From Streptomyces sp. YS415 (GTDB lineage Bacteria > Actinomycetota > Actinomycetes > Streptomycetales > Streptomycetaceae): a stretch of 64,000 nt of DNA. The stretch spans positions 186,001 to 250,000 of the forward strand of contig NZ_JAMJFL010000007.1 of assembly GCF_023544665.1 (NCBI RefSeq), in the 5' to 3' direction. The position numbers were made by a program, and so were the translations under genes. Every line of letters starts with the position of its first letter. Positions within the stretch are counted from its first letter, which is position 1. The notes beneath the pieces were generated by a model. It was not told the origin of the DNA and did not search any database. It worked only from the letters and a program-made list of their open reading frames with translations. Shown piece by piece: positions 36,767 through 45,659 of this stretch.

Positions 36767-38608
36767 ATGAGCGGAACAGCACCGAGCGACCAGGACGACG
36801 CCCCCGGGGCTTCGCGCTATCTGCCGATCGCCGAGCACGGCCTGATCGGCGACCTGCGCAGCGTGGCCCTGGTGGGGACGGACGGCACGATCGACTGGTA
36901 CTGCTGCCCGGCGTTCGACGCGCCGAGCGTTTTCGCCGCCATCCTCGACGCCGAGCGTGGTGGGTCCTTCGAGCTGGCGGCGTCCGTACCGGCGCAGACC
37001 AAGCAGTTCTACTTCCCGGACACCAACGTCCTGATCACGCGCTTCTTCACCGAGGACGGCGTCGGCGAGGTGCAGGACTTCATGCCCGTCGACGGCGACA
37101 CGGTGGAGACCGAGCGGCACCGGCTGATCCGGCGTGTGCTGTGCGTGCGCGGCTCCATCCCGTTCCGCACCCGGGTCGCTCCCCGCTTCGACTACGGCAC
37201 CCAGCCGCACACCGTCCGGATGGACGGCGACGTGGCGGTCTTCGAGTCCCCCAAGCTGTCGCTCGGGCTGACCGCGACGGTGCCGCTGGAGCCCGACGGC
37301 CTCGATGTGCGGGCCGACTTCAAGCTCGCCGAGGGCGAGGTGGCGGTGTTCGCGCTCGACCAGGTCGGCGGCGAGGTGACGCCGCGCAGGTGCGCCATGA
37401 CCGAGGCGGAGGAGCAGTTCAGCACCACGGTGGCGTACTGGCGGCACTGGCTGTCCGCGTCCAAGTACCGGGGCCGCTGGCGGGAGATGGTGCACCGCTC
37501 GGCGCTCACCCTCAAGCTGCTCACCTACGCACCCACCGGAGCGATCGTCGCCGCGCCGACGACCAGCCTGCCCGAGCAGATCGGCGGCGAACGCAACTGG
37601 GACTACCGCTACGTGTGGGTGCGCGACGCCGCCTTCTGCGTGTACGCGCTGCTGCGCCTCGGCTTCACCGGTGAGGCCGAGGCGTTCATGAACTTCGTGA
37701 CCCGGCACGTGAGTCCGGGCGACGGCAAGCCCTCCGGCCCGTTGCAGATCATGTACGGCATCGACGGCCGCACCGATCTCACCGAGCGGGAGCTCGACCA
37801 TCTGGAGGGCCACCGCGGGTCCGCGCCGGTCCGCATCGGCAACGCCGCCGCCGAGCAGCTCCAACTCGACATCTACGGCGCCCTGATCGACTCGATCTAC
37901 CTCTACGACAAATGGGCCAAGCCGATCTCCAGCGACCAGTGGGACGACGTATGCGCGCTGGTGGACTGGGTGTGCGAGCACTGGGACCAGCCGGACGAGG
38001 GCATCTGGGAGACCCGGGGCGGGCGCAAGAATTTCCTGTACTCGCGGCTGATGTGCTGGGTGGCGATCGAGCGGGCGATCCGCATGGCCAACCGGCGCGG
38101 TCTGCCCGCCGACATCGTCCACTGGCGCAACTGCCGGGACACCATCTACCGGCGCATCATGAGCAAGGGCTGGTCGGAGACGCGCCAGGCCTTCGTCCAG
38201 CACGAGGACGACGACGTGCTGGACGCGGCCGTCCTGATGATGCCGCTGACGAAGTTCATCGCGCCGACCGACCCGAAGTGGCTGTCCACCCTGGACGCCC
38301 TGACCCAGGACCTGGTCTCCGACTCCCTGGTCTACCGCTACGACCCCGTGGCCAGCCCCGACGGACTGCGCGGCGACGAGGGCACGTTCTCGATCTGCTC
38401 GTTCTGGTACGTCGAGGCCATGGTGCACGCCGGCCGCGTCGACGAGGCCCGCCTGGCGTTCGAGAAGATGCTCACCTACGCCAACCATCTGGGCCTGTAC
38501 GCCGAGGAGATCAGCCACACCGGGGAGCAACAGGGCAACTTCCCGCAGGCGTTCACCCACCTGGCGCTGATCAGCGCGGCCTTCAACCTCGACCGGGCGC
38601 TCGGCTGA
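36767..38608 (+). CDS. Glycoside hydrolase family 15 enzyme (trehalase/glucoamylase type)
   Basis: 613 residues, cytoplasmic, no signal peptide. N-terminal beta-sandwich (ISDLRS-like GLIGDLRSVALVGTDGTIDW and YCCPAFDAPSVFAAILD) and a C-terminal (alpha/alpha)6 barrel with ERNWDYRYVWVRDAAF. The two acidic residues are Glu415 in DEGIWETRGG (acid) and Glu587 in HTGEQQGNFPQAFTH (base). This non-secreted form is typical of actinobacterial trehalases or glucan hydrolases. ATG at 36767 has GGGAGG five bases upstream; an upstream GTG at 36737 is possible. Confidence 0.87.
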   Translation: MSGTAPSDQDDAPGASRYLPIAEHGLIGDLRSVALVGTDGTIDWYCCPAFDAPSVFAAILDAERGGSFELAASVPAQTKQFYFPDTNVLITRFFTEDGVGEVQDFMPVDGDTVETERHRLIRRVLCVRGSIPFRTRVAPRFDYGTQPHTVRMDGDVAVFESPKLSLGLTATVPLEPDGLDVRADFKLAEGEVAVFALDQVGGEVTPRRCAMTEAEEQFSTTVAYWRHWLSASKYRGRWREMVHRSALTLKLLTYAPTGAIVAAPTTSLPEQIGGERNWDYRYVWVRDAAFCVYALLRLGFTGEAEAFMNFVTRHVSPGDGKPSGPLQIMYGIDGRTDLTERELDHLEGHRGSAPVRIGNAAAEQLQLDIYGALIDSIYLYDKWAKPISSDQWDDVCALVDWVCEHWDQPDEGIWETRGGRKNFLYSRLMCWVAIERAIRMANRRGLPADIVHWRNCRDTIYRRIMSKGWSETRQAFVQHEDDDVLDAAVLMMPLTKFIAPTDPKWLSTLDALTQDLVSDSLVYRYDPVASPDGLRGDEGTFSICSFWYVEAMVHAGRVDEARLAFEKMLTYANHLGLYAEEISHTGEQQGNFPQAFTHLALISAAFNLDRALG

Positions 38609-38640
38609 GGTCAGTGGCCGTGGCTGAGGTCAGTGGCCGT
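38603..38640. repeat. Perfect 19-bp tandem duplication at a convergent gene junction
   Basis: GGCTGAGGTCAGTGGCCGT is repeated twice back to back. The first copy contains the TGA stop of the GH15 gene (38606-38608) and the second contains the TGA stop of the opposite-strand gene (38632-38630), so each gene ends in a different copy of the same sequence. Confidence 0.9.
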
Positions 38641-39580
38641 GGCCGGGGGCGGCCTCCTCGTGCGAGGCGGTCTCCTCCGGTGACGGCGCCGTCCCGGTGC
38701 GGACGGTGAACGCGGCGGTGCGGACCTTCCCGTCGTGCTTGAAGTCGACGAACAGCCGGTAGGTGCCGCTGCTCGGCGCGGTCGCGCTGAAGGAGATGCC
38801 GGGGCCGGGCCTGGTCTTCCCGTCGCCGGGCTCGCCGTTCGGGTGGACGTGCAGGTAGGCGAGGTCGCCGGAGCGCAGGGCGACCAGGTGGCCGTAGGCG
38901 CCGAGGTAGGGCTGGAGGTCCCTGACGGGCTTGCCGTCGCGGGACACGTTCAGCTTCAGCTCGCTCGCCGCGCCGGGGCGCAGGGCGCCGTCCAGGCGGA
39001 CCTGATAGCCGTCGACCTCGGCCGTGGCCTTCGGGGCCGGGAGGTCCTGGGGCTCGTACGGGCCGGAGGCGGCGAGGTCGGCGCCGAGGGTCAGGTTCGC
39101 GGCACCCTTCTTCGCCGGGGTGAAGTCGGCGAAGACGCGGTAGCCGCCTGCGCGGGGCAGGTCGACGGGGATGCTCCAGGTGCCGTCGGCGACACGGGCC
39201 GGGTGCAGATGGCGGTAGGTGACGAGGTCGCGCGAGGCCACGATGAGGTGGAGTTCCTTGTCGTGCTCGCGCTGGTAGGCGGTCACCGCGCGGCCCCTGT
39301 CGTCCCGGATGACGAATCGCAGGTCGGTGCGGGCGCGGGCGGCGAGGGACGGGGTCTGCAGGTCGAGGGTGTAGCCGCCCTCGGAGATCTGGAGCCCGCC
39401 GGCCGCCGCCTGGTGCCCGCCGCCCTTCTCCGGGCTCGGTGAGGCCTCGCTGTGGCTCTCGTGCCGCGCGGGGGCGGGGTCCTCACCGACCGGTCCGACG
39501 CCCTTGCCCACGCCGTAGGCGGTGCCGAAGGTGGCGGCCAGGCCGGCGGCGAAGGCGGTGATCTTCAGTCCGGCGTTCAT
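38630..39580 (-). CDS. Secreted or membrane-anchored copper-locus protein
   Basis: 316 residues. An N-terminal hydrophobic segment (LKITAFAAGLAATFGTAYGVG) is a signal or anchor, then a polar His/Glu-rich linker and two similar Ig-like halves, each with a His-rich loop: TYRHLHPARVADG and AYLHVHPNGEPGDG. The end is again His-rich (ASHEEAAPGHGH). This is consistent with extracytoplasmic copper binding. It diverges from copZ-copA across three CsoR-type boxes. No enzyme motif is visible. Confidence 0.75.
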   Translation of the reverse strand: MNAGLKITAFAAGLAATFGTAYGVGKGVGPVGEDPAPARHESHSEASPSPEKGGGHQAAAGGLQISEGGYTLDLQTPSLAARARTDLRFVIRDDRGRAVTAYQREHDKELHLIVASRDLVTYRHLHPARVADGTWSIPVDLPRAGGYRVFADFTPAKKGAANLTLGADLAASGPYEPQDLPAPKATAEVDGYQVRLDGALRPGAASELKLNVSRDGKPVRDLQPYLGAYGHLVALRSGDLAYLHVHPNGEPGDGKTRPGPGISFSATAPSSGTYRLFVDFKHDGKVRTAAFTVRTGTAPSPEETASHEEAAPGHGH

Positions 39581-39619
39581 GACGATCTCCTCGGTCTCAC
39601 GATCCTTATGCCGCCAACC

Positions 39620-39636
39620 ATACCCCTGGGGGGTAT
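39620..39636. promoter_or_regulatory. CsoR-type copper operator, box 1
   Basis: ATACCCCTGGGGGGTAT is a near-perfect palindrome of the CsoR form TACCCC-GGGGTA. It lies 40 bases upstream of the secreted copper-locus protein gene, placing it in that gene's promoter. Confidence 0.82.
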
Positions 39637-39666
39637 CAAGTCAACCCCGGATCACACTTGCTTTCG

Positions 39667-39685
39667 ATACCCCCCATGGGTATAC
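39667..39685. promoter_or_regulatory. CsoR-type copper operator, box 2
   Basis: ATACCCCCCATGGGTATAC, the same half-sites as box 1, in the centre of the divergent intergenic region. It is 62 bases upstream of copZ. Confidence 0.8.
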
Positions 39686-39703
39686 ATGGAATCACCGGCC
39701 GGG

Positions 39704-39722
39704 ATACCCCCACCGGGTATAC
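39704..39722. promoter_or_regulatory. CsoR-type copper operator, box 3
   Basis: ATACCCCCACCGGGTATAC, 37 bases from box 2 start to start, ending 25 bases before the copZ ATG and so in position to overlap the copZ-copA promoter or transcription start. Confidence 0.8.
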
Positions 39723-39747
39723 GGACACTCTATCCAGGAGGCATCTC

Positions 39748-39969
39748 ATGCCCACGCAGACGATCACCACGTACGCCGTCGCCGGGATGTCCTGCGGCCA
39801 CTGCAAGGCCACGCTCACCAAGGTCATCGGCGAGCTGGACGGTGTGACCGGGGTGGAGGTCGACCTCGACCGGGGACAGGTCACCGTCAGCAGCAGCGCC
39901 GAACCGGACGACGCGCTGATCGCCGAGGTCGTCGACGAGGCCGGCTACGAGTTCACCGGCCGCGCCTGA
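39748..39969 (+). CDS. copZ: Copper chaperone CopZ (heavy-metal-associated domain)
   Basis: 73 residues, a single ferredoxin-like HMA domain. The Cu(I) site is GMSCGHC with Cys16 and Cys19, followed by KATLTKVIGELDGVTGVEVD. It carries copper in the cytoplasm to CopA. The ATG at 39748 follows AGGAGG. Thirty bases before copA on the same strand, so co-transcribed from the CsoR-controlled promoter. Confidence 0.93.
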   Translation: MPTQTITTYAVAGMSCGHCKATLTKVIGELDGVTGVEVDLDRGQVTVSSSAEPDDALIAEVVDEAGYEFTGRA

Positions 39970-39999
39970 CCCCCCGCACGCCCACACGAGGAGCAGAGA

Positions 40000-42225
40000 A
40001 TGACCACCACCAGCGACACGGAACTCACCATCGGCGGCATGACCTGCGCCTCGTGTGCGGCGCGCATCGAGAAGAAGCTGAACCGCATGGACGGCGTCAC
40101 CGCCACCGTCAACTACGCCACCGAGAAGGCGAAGGTCAGCTACGGCAGCGACGTCTCCGTCGACGACCTGATCGCCACCGTCGAGGCGACCGGGTACACC
40201 GCCCAACTGCCCGCGCCCGAGCCCGAGAAGGCGCCCGAGAGGGACGGACTCCGGCCGCTGCGGGAACGACTCGTCACCGCCGTCGTCCTCGCGGTCCCGG
40301 TCGTCGCGATGGCCATGGTCCCGGCCCTGCAGTTCGAGTACTGGCAGTGGCTGTCGCTCACCCTCGCGGCGCCCGTCGTGACCTACGCCGCCTGGCCGTT
40401 CCACAAGGCCGCGTTCACCAACGCGCGGCACGGCGCGGCCACCATGGACACGCTGATCTCGGTCGGCACCTCGGCCGCGTTCCTGTGGTCACTGTGGGCG
40501 CTGTTCCTCGGCACGGCCGGCGAGCCGGGGATGACGCACCCCTTCGAACTGACCATCTCCCGCAGCGACGGCTCCGCGAACATCTACCTGGAGGCGGCCG
40601 CCGGGGTCACCGCGTTCATCCTGGCCGGGCGGTACTTCGAGGCCCGCTCCAAGCGCAAGGCGGGCGCGGCGCTGAAGGCGCTGCTGGAACTGGGCGCCAA
40701 GGACGTCACCGTGCTGCGTGACGGACGTGAACAGAGCATCGCCATCAGTGAGTTGAAGGTCGGCGACCGGTTCGTCGTGCGGCCGGGCGAGAAGATCGCA
40801 ACCGACGGCGTGGTCACCGAGGGCTCGTCCGCCGTCGACGCCTCGATGCTCACCGGGGAGTCGGTGCCGGTCGAGGTCGGCGTGGGCGACGCGGTCACCG
40901 GCGCCACGATCAACGCGGGCGGACGCCTGGTCGTCGAGGCCACGCGGGTCGGCGCCGACACCCAGCTGGCGCGGATGGCCCGGCTGGTGGAGGACGCGCA
41001 GAACGGCAAGGCCGCGGCGCAGCGGCTCGCCGACCGGATCTCCGCCGTCTTCGTGCCGGTCGTGATCGCTCTCGCGCTGGGCACCCTGGGGTTCTGGCTC
41101 GGCAGCGGCGCCGGTGTGGCCGCCGCCTTCACCGCGGCCGTCGCCGTGCTGATCATCGCCTGCCCCTGCGCCCTCGGCCTCGCCACGCCCACCGCGCTGA
41201 TGGTCGGCACCGGGCGGGGTGCCCAGCTCGGCATCCTCATCAAGGGCCCGGAGGTGCTGGAGTCCACCCGCAAGGTCGACACCGTCGTCCTCGACAAGAC
41301 CGGCACCGTCACCACCGGCCGGATGACGCTGCTCGCGGTGCACACGGCCGACGGCGACGACGAGGCCGAAGTCCTGCGGCTGGCAGGCGCGTTGGAGCAC
41401 TCCTCCGAGCACCCGATCGCCCGGGCCGTCGCGGACGGCGCGCTGGAGAAGCTGGGTGCGCTGCCCGTGCCGGAGGACTTCGCGAACGTACCCGGGCTCG
41501 GTGTGCAGGGCATCGTCGACGGCCACGCGGTCCTGGTGGGCCGGGAGCGGCTCCTCGCGGAGTGGGCCATGGAGCTGCCGGTGGAGCTGGCGCGGGCCAA
41601 GTCCGAGGCCGAGGCGGGCGGTCGTACCGCCATCGCCGTGGCCTGGGACGGCCGGGCGCGGGCGGTGCTGGAGGTCGCCGACGCCGTGAAGGAGACCAGC
41701 GCGGAGGCGATCGGCAGGCTGCGGGCGCTCGGTCTGACGCCGATGCTGCTCACCGGGGACAACCGGGCCGTGGCCGAGTCCGTGGCGCGGCAGGTGGGGA
41801 TCGCGCCGGAGCATGTCATCGCCGAGGTGCTGCCGCAGGACAAGGTCGATGTCGTCAAGCGGCTGCAGGGCGAGGGGCGTTCGGTGGCGATGGTCGGCGA
41901 TGGCGTCAACGACGCGGCCGCGCTGGCCCAGGCCGACCTCGGCCTCGCGATGGGCACGGGGACGGACGCGGCGATCGAGGCCGGTGACCTGACCCTGGTC
42001 CGCGGGGACCTGCGGGCCGCGGCGGACGCCATCCGGCTGGCCCGCCGGACCCTGGGCACCATCCGGTCCAACCTGTTCTGGGCCTTCGCCTACAACGTGG
42101 CCGCGCTGCCGCTCGCCGCGGCCGGACTGCTCTACCCGATGCTCGCCGGAGCGGCCATGGCCTTCTCCTCGGTCTTCGTGGTCGGCAACTCGCTGCGGCT
42201 GCGCTCCTTCCGAGCCACGGGCTGA
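40000..42225 (+). CDS. copA: Copper-exporting P1B-type ATPase
   Basis: 741 residues. One N-terminal HMA domain (GMTCASC, Cys16/Cys19), then membrane helices, the actuator TGES segment (LTGESVPVE), the Cu(I)-specific membrane motif CPC at 388-390 ([14 protein letters not shown]), the phosphorylation motif DKTGTVTTG with Asp432, an HP dipeptide in SSEHPIARA, and the hinge [11 protein letters not shown]. It exports Cu(I) from the cytoplasm. An ATG with GAGGAGCAG upstream; downstream of copZ. Confidence 0.95.
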   Translation: MTTTSDTELTIGGMTCASCAARIEKKLNRMDGVTATVNYATEKAKVSYGSDVSVDDLIATVEATGYTAQLPAPEPEKAPERDGLRPLRERLVTAVVLAVPVVAMAMVPALQFEYWQWLSLTLAAPVVTYAAWPFHKAAFTNARHGAATMDTLISVGTSAAFLWSLWALFLGTAGEPGMTHPFELTISRSDGSANIYLEAAAGVTAFILAGRYFEARSKRKAGAALKALLELGAKDVTVLRDGREQSIAISELKVGDRFVVRPGEKIATDGVVTEGSSAVDASMLTGESVPVEVGVGDAVTGATINAGGRLVVEATRVGADTQLARMARLVEDAQNGKAAAQRLADRISAVFVPVVIALALGTLGFWLGSGAGVAAAFTAAVAVLIIACPCALGLATPTALMVGTGRGAQLGILIKGPEVLESTRKVDTVVLDKTGTVTTGRMTLLAVHTADGDDEAEVLRLAGALEHSSEHPIARAVADGALEKLGALPVPEDFANVPGLGVQGIVDGHAVLVGRERLLAEWAMELPVELARAKSEAEAGGRTAIAVAWDGRARAVLEVADAVKETSAEAIGRLRALGLTPMLLTGDNRAVAESVARQVGIAPEHVIAEVLPQDKVDVVKRLQGEGRSVAMVGDGVNDAAALAQADLGLAMGTGTDAAIEAGDLTLVRGDLRAAADAIRLARRTLGTIRSNLFWAFAYNVAALPLAAAGLLYPMLAGAAMAFSSVFVVGNSLRLRSFRATG

Positions 42226-42655
42226 TCCGGGGGCGGTGCCCGGGGCTCGGTCCTTCCGGACCGCGGGCCGGCCCGGCGGGGGCAGTGGCCGGGGGTGGTG
42301 CCCGGGGGCGTACCTGGGGGTAGTGCCCGGCGGCGGACCCGGGGGTAGTGCCCGGGGGTGGTGCCCGGCGGCGGACCCGGGGGTGGTGCCCGGGGGTGGT
42401 GCCCGGCGGCGGACCCGGGGGTGGTGCCCGGGGGTGGTGCCCGGCGGCGTACCCGGGGGTGGTGCCCGGCCGCTTCACTCAGTGGCCGGGCACCTGTCCG
42501 TGCCAGAGGGGGTCTCCCACCCCTCCCAGCCGCTCGGCAAGACCGGCCGGGCAGGCGCTCCGGCCCCGTGCTGCCCCGGCCAGCCATTCGGCCGGACCGG
42601 CCCGGCCGGCACTCACGCGATGCACCGGACCGCCCGCCCGATCATCCGGTCCTGC
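42226..42655. other. Gene-free region after copA
   Basis: 430 bases between copA and the convergent dehydrogenase-like gene. The left part holds the 38-bp tandem repeat. The right part (42472-42655) is GC-rich with scattered GGCCGG/CCGGCC inverted elements but no gene I can support in any frame. Long open frames here are by-products of the repeat. Confidence 0.6.
42295..42471. repeat. 38-bp tandem repeat, four units plus a partial
   Basis: Each unit is a 25-mer (GTGGTGCCCGGCGGCGGACC plus CGGGG) followed by a 13-mer GTGGTGCCCGGGG that copies its beginning. Units start at 42320, 42358, 42396 and 42434; a degenerate 25-mer precedes them at 42295. Units differ only by single bases (GTA for GTG, GT for GG). 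The period is not a multiple of three, so it is not a protein repeat. Confidence 0.88.
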
Positions 42656-43681
42656 TCACACCCGGACCCGTCGCAGCGTCACCACCCCGTCCCCGGCCAG
42701 CCGCTCGGGGAGGTCGGTCAGGGTGGGGAGTTGCTCGATGTGCCGTACGCCCGCGGGCAGTTGCCCGGTCAGCACCTCGCGGGTCACCTCGGCGGCGACC
42801 AGGCCCGTCACCCGGCTCTGCTCGCGCCCGGTGAGGGCGAACGCGGCATGCCGGTCGCCCCGGTGGGCGTCCGCACGCAGCGCGAACGCGTCCCCGCCGA
42901 GGTGTACGCGGCCGAAGGTGCCGGTCAGCGCGCGCCGCACCGGTGCCCGCTCCTCGCCCCGCAGCACTCCCGTCCGCCGCAGCGCGAAGAGCGCGGCGGT
43001 CAGCGCGCGGGAGTCCAGGCACAGCCGCGTCGTCGCCTCCGGCACGCCGAGCGTGCGGCGCAGCGTGTACTGGTCCGAGAAGGGGAACGGATACGCGGTG
43101 TGCGTGCCGTGGCCCGGCAGGAAGACCTTCCGGGGCCCGGCCGTCACCGGCTCGGCCAGCCCGTCGACGGTCCAGCGCACCGCGTCGGTGCCATGGCGCT
43201 CGCCGGAGCCCAGCAGCACCGTCAGATCGAGCCGCTCCGCGCCGCCGACCGCCCGGTGGGCGCGGTGGGCGAGCAGGTTGGTCAGACCGGGAGCCACCCC
43301 GACGCTCAGCACGGCCGTGGCCCCGGACGCGGCGGCCAGGGCGTCCGAGTCGGCGACGGCGTCGAGCAGGTGCCGGGAGGCGCCCACGTCGACCAGATGG
43401 ATGCCCCGGTCCAGGCAGACCCGGGCGAGCGAGGCGTCCTCGGGTTCGACGCAGAGCACCACCGCCCGTACGTCACCGAGTTTGTCCAGCGCCCGCCGGA
43501 ACCCCGTCAGGTCACCGACGTCCACCGCCACCCCGCCCAGCCGGCGTGCCCGGACCTCGTCCCGCCCGGCCGGCACCACCCGCCCGGGAAACCACTCCGC
43601 CAGCCGGGAGGCGACCGCGGCGCCGACGGCGCCGTAGCCTCCGATGACGAGAACCCGCCCCTGCGTATCTCCCGTAGTCAT
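42656..43681 (-). CDS. Saccharopine-dehydrogenase-like NAD(P)-binding protein
   Basis: 341 residues. Rossmann motif VLVIGGYGAVGAAVASRL at the N-terminus, then VVLCVEPEDASLARVCLDRG and LSVGVAPGLTNLLAHRA, the pattern of saccharopine dehydrogenase-like oxidoreductases that act on membrane or secondary metabolites. Substrate unknown. ATG at 43681 with GAGG close upstream; a TTG three codons earlier is the only extension. Isolated on its strand. Confidence 0.78.
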   Translation of the reverse strand: MTTGDTQGRVLVIGGYGAVGAAVASRLAEWFPGRVVPAGRDEVRARRLGGVAVDVGDLTGFRRALDKLGDVRAVVLCVEPEDASLARVCLDRGIHLVDVGASRHLLDAVADSDALAAASGATAVLSVGVAPGLTNLLAHRAHRAVGGAERLDLTVLLGSGERHGTDAVRWTVDGLAEPVTAGPRKVFLPGHGTHTAYPFPFSDQYTLRRTLGVPEATTRLCLDSRALTAALFALRRTGVLRGEERAPVRRALTGTFGRVHLGGDAFALRADAHRGDRHAAFALTGREQSRVTGLVAAEVTREVLTGQLPAGVRHIEQLPTLTDLPERLAGDGVVTLRRVRV

Positions 43682-43821
43682 GGGCCTCAACGTAAGGCAC
43701 CCTGGGTGCGCCGTGAGGCGTTCGCTCAGCGTTCACGGCTCCCTCACTCCGGGGCAGTCGCGCGCCTCCGCCCCCGGAATAGCGTCTCCTGGTCGCCCGA
43801 ACCCACATGATCGAGGTTGCT

Positions 43822-44871
43822 ATGTCCGCACGACATGTCCTCGCCGGCCTGGCGCTGGTGCCGGTGTTCACCGTCCCGGCGGCGGCGCACGAGCCCGGCG
43901 ACCGGCACCGGCCGTCCTTCGACCTCCAGGCCCACCGCGGCGGACTCGGCATGACCACCGAGTCGTCGCTGGAGGGCTTCGCCAAGGCCTTGCGGCTGGG
44001 CGTGTCCACGCTGGAGCTGGACACCCAGGTCACCAAGGACGAGAAGGTCGTCGTCACCCACGACCGCCAGGTCAGCGCCACCAAGTGCCGGGACACCGCG
44101 CCCCTGGTGCCGGGCGACCCGATGTACCCGTATGTCGGCAAGTACATCAAGGATCTGACCCTCGCTCAGATCCGGACGATGAACTGCGGCTACCAGCAGC
44201 TGCCCGGCCACCCCGAGCAGGAGCGGATCGACGGCCTGCGGATGATCGAGCTGAAGGACGTCCTGAACCTGGTCAAGCGCTACAAGGCCCGGCAGGTCAC
44301 CCTCAACGTCGAGACGAAGGTCGAGGCGGGCGCCCCCGAACAGACCGCGCCCCGCGAGCTGTTCGTGCGCCGGGTCTACGAGGAGATCCGCCGCTCCGGC
44401 ATCGAGCGGCAGGTCACCGTCCAGTCCTTCGACTGGGGCGCGCTCAAGGCGATGCACAAGCTGGCGCCCAAGTGGCCGCTGGTGGCGCTCACCAACCACG
44501 ACTTCCTCCAGGTCGGCAAGGACGGCGCCTCCCCGTGGCTCGGCGGGATCGACACCGACGACTACGACGGCGACTTCGTGAAGGCCGCCGACACCCTCCC
44601 CGGTGTCACCACCCTCTCCCCCAACTACGGCTTCCCGCAGAGCGGCAAGGTCGGCGACCCCGGCTTCCGCTTCTACGCCGACGCGGCGATGGTCGAGGCG
44701 GCGCACGACCGGGGCCTGAAGGTCGTCCCGTGGACCTGCGACGACCCGGCCACCGTGGAGGCGCTGATGGACGCCGGGGTCGACGGCATCATCACCAACT
44801 ACCCCGACCGAGTGCGGGAGATCATGGAGGAGCGCGGCATGCGCCTGCCGAGGGCGTACCAGCCCCGCTGA
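43822..44871 (+). CDS. Secreted glycerophosphodiester phosphodiesterase
   Basis: 349 residues with a signal peptide (ARHVLAGLALVPVFTVPAAAH, cleavage after AAA). GDPD TIM barrel: LQAHRGGLGMTTESSLEGF with the first catalytic His, LELDTQVTKDEKVVVTHD with the metal acidic residues and second His, LNVETKVE, and the closing GVDGIITNYPDRV. It hydrolyses glycerophosphodiesters to glycerol phosphate and alcohol outside the cell, useful for phosphate scavenging. ATG at 43822 (GAGG six bases upstream) is preferred to 43807. Confidence 0.9.
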   Translation: MSARHVLAGLALVPVFTVPAAAHEPGDRHRPSFDLQAHRGGLGMTTESSLEGFAKALRLGVSTLELDTQVTKDEKVVVTHDRQVSATKCRDTAPLVPGDPMYPYVGKYIKDLTLAQIRTMNCGYQQLPGHPEQERIDGLRMIELKDVLNLVKRYKARQVTLNVETKVEAGAPEQTAPRELFVRRVYEEIRRSGIERQVTVQSFDWGALKAMHKLAPKWPLVALTNHDFLQVGKDGASPWLGGIDTDDYDGDFVKAADTLPGVTTLSPNYGFPQSGKVGDPGFRFYADAAMVEAAHDRGLKVVPWTCDDPATVEALMDAGVDGIITNYPDRVREIMEERGMRLPRAYQPR

Positions 44872-44883
44872 CGCCGGAAGGGC

Positions 44884-44911
44884 GGCGGGGGCAGGTCCGT
44901 TCGCCCCCGCC
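44884..44911. terminator. Intrinsic terminator between convergent genes
   Basis: GGCGGGGGC pairs with GCCCCCGCC around a 10-base loop, 12 bases after the phosphodiesterase stop and 10 bases before the cupin stop, so it can serve both strands. Confidence 0.72.
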
Positions 44912-44921
44912 CGCGGTGCCC

Positions 44922-45659
44922 TTACGGGAGCGTCGCCCCCGGCAGCTCGTACTCGTCCCGCCTCCCGCACATACCGAACCCGCCGAGCCGGGTCGGCGAG
45001 GCCCGGTGCGCCGTCGCCTCGTTCAGGTAGGACGGCTCCCCCGCGGCCAGGGCGTCGAGCTGGGCGCCGGTGCGTTCCGCCGCGGCGAGTGCCCCCGCCT
45101 GCCACAGCTCGCGCCAGGCCGGCACCTTGTCGCGCACCAGCCGGGCGGCGGCGCGCTGGAACTCCAGATACGGGCCGTCGTCGCCCGCGGCAAGGGCCTC
45201 GCGCAAGGCGAGGTAGCCCTCGACGGCGAGGTCCCTGCGGCGCCGGGCGGCCTCGGCCGTGCCGACTCCCGTACCGGGTGGGAGCGTTGCCGCCGCCGCG
45301 TACCGCTCGGGGTCGGCGAGCACCTCGGGCGGGAAGGTGAACACCGCGTCCCCGGCCTCGGGCAGCCCGCTGTTCTGCATCAGCACGGTGACCCGCAGTT
45401 CCCCGCCCTGCACCGTGCGGTGCACGGTGCCCGGCGTGAACCAGGCGACCGAGCCGGGCTCCAGCGGGATGTCCCGGCAGCCGTCCGGGCTCAGGGTCTG
45501 CACGGCACCCCGGCCGCCGGTGACGACGTACGCCTCGGTGCACACCAGGTGCAGATGGGGGCTGCCGCCGCACACCCCGTCCGCCGCCTCCCAGTCGTAG
45601 GCGGTGAGGTGGGACAGGCCGATAGCGCCGGGCAGCGGACGCGGCAGTGCGGGCTTCAC
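44922..45659 (-). CDS. Cupin-domain protein of the PmoA operon
   Basis: 245 residues. Cupin fold near the N-terminus (SPHLHLVCTEAYVVTGGRGAV, then IPLEPGSVAWFTPGTVHRTV), with the usual His and Glu metal ligands, followed by an alpha-helical C-terminal half (LAVEGYLALREALAAGDDGP). It probably binds a sugar or sugar acid; the activity is unknown. GTG at 45659 overlaps the stop of the PmoA gene by four bases, so it is the third gene of the operon. Confidence 0.76.
   Translation of the reverse strand: MKPALPRPLPGAIGLSHLTAYDWEAADGVCGGSPHLHLVCTEAYVVTGGRGAVQTLSPDGCRDIPLEPGSVAWFTPGTVHRTVQGGELRVTVLMQNSGLPEAGDAVFTFPPEVLADPERYAAAATLPPGTGVGTAEAARRRRDLAVEGYLALREALAAGDDGPYLEFQRAAARLVRDKVPAWRELWQAGALAAAERTGAQLDALAAGEPSYLNEATAHRASPTRLGGFGMCGRRDEYELPGATLP

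Noticed and set aside
42295..42471. Repeat array considered as CRISPR
   Set aside because: Units are contiguous without unique spacers, and no cas gene is near.
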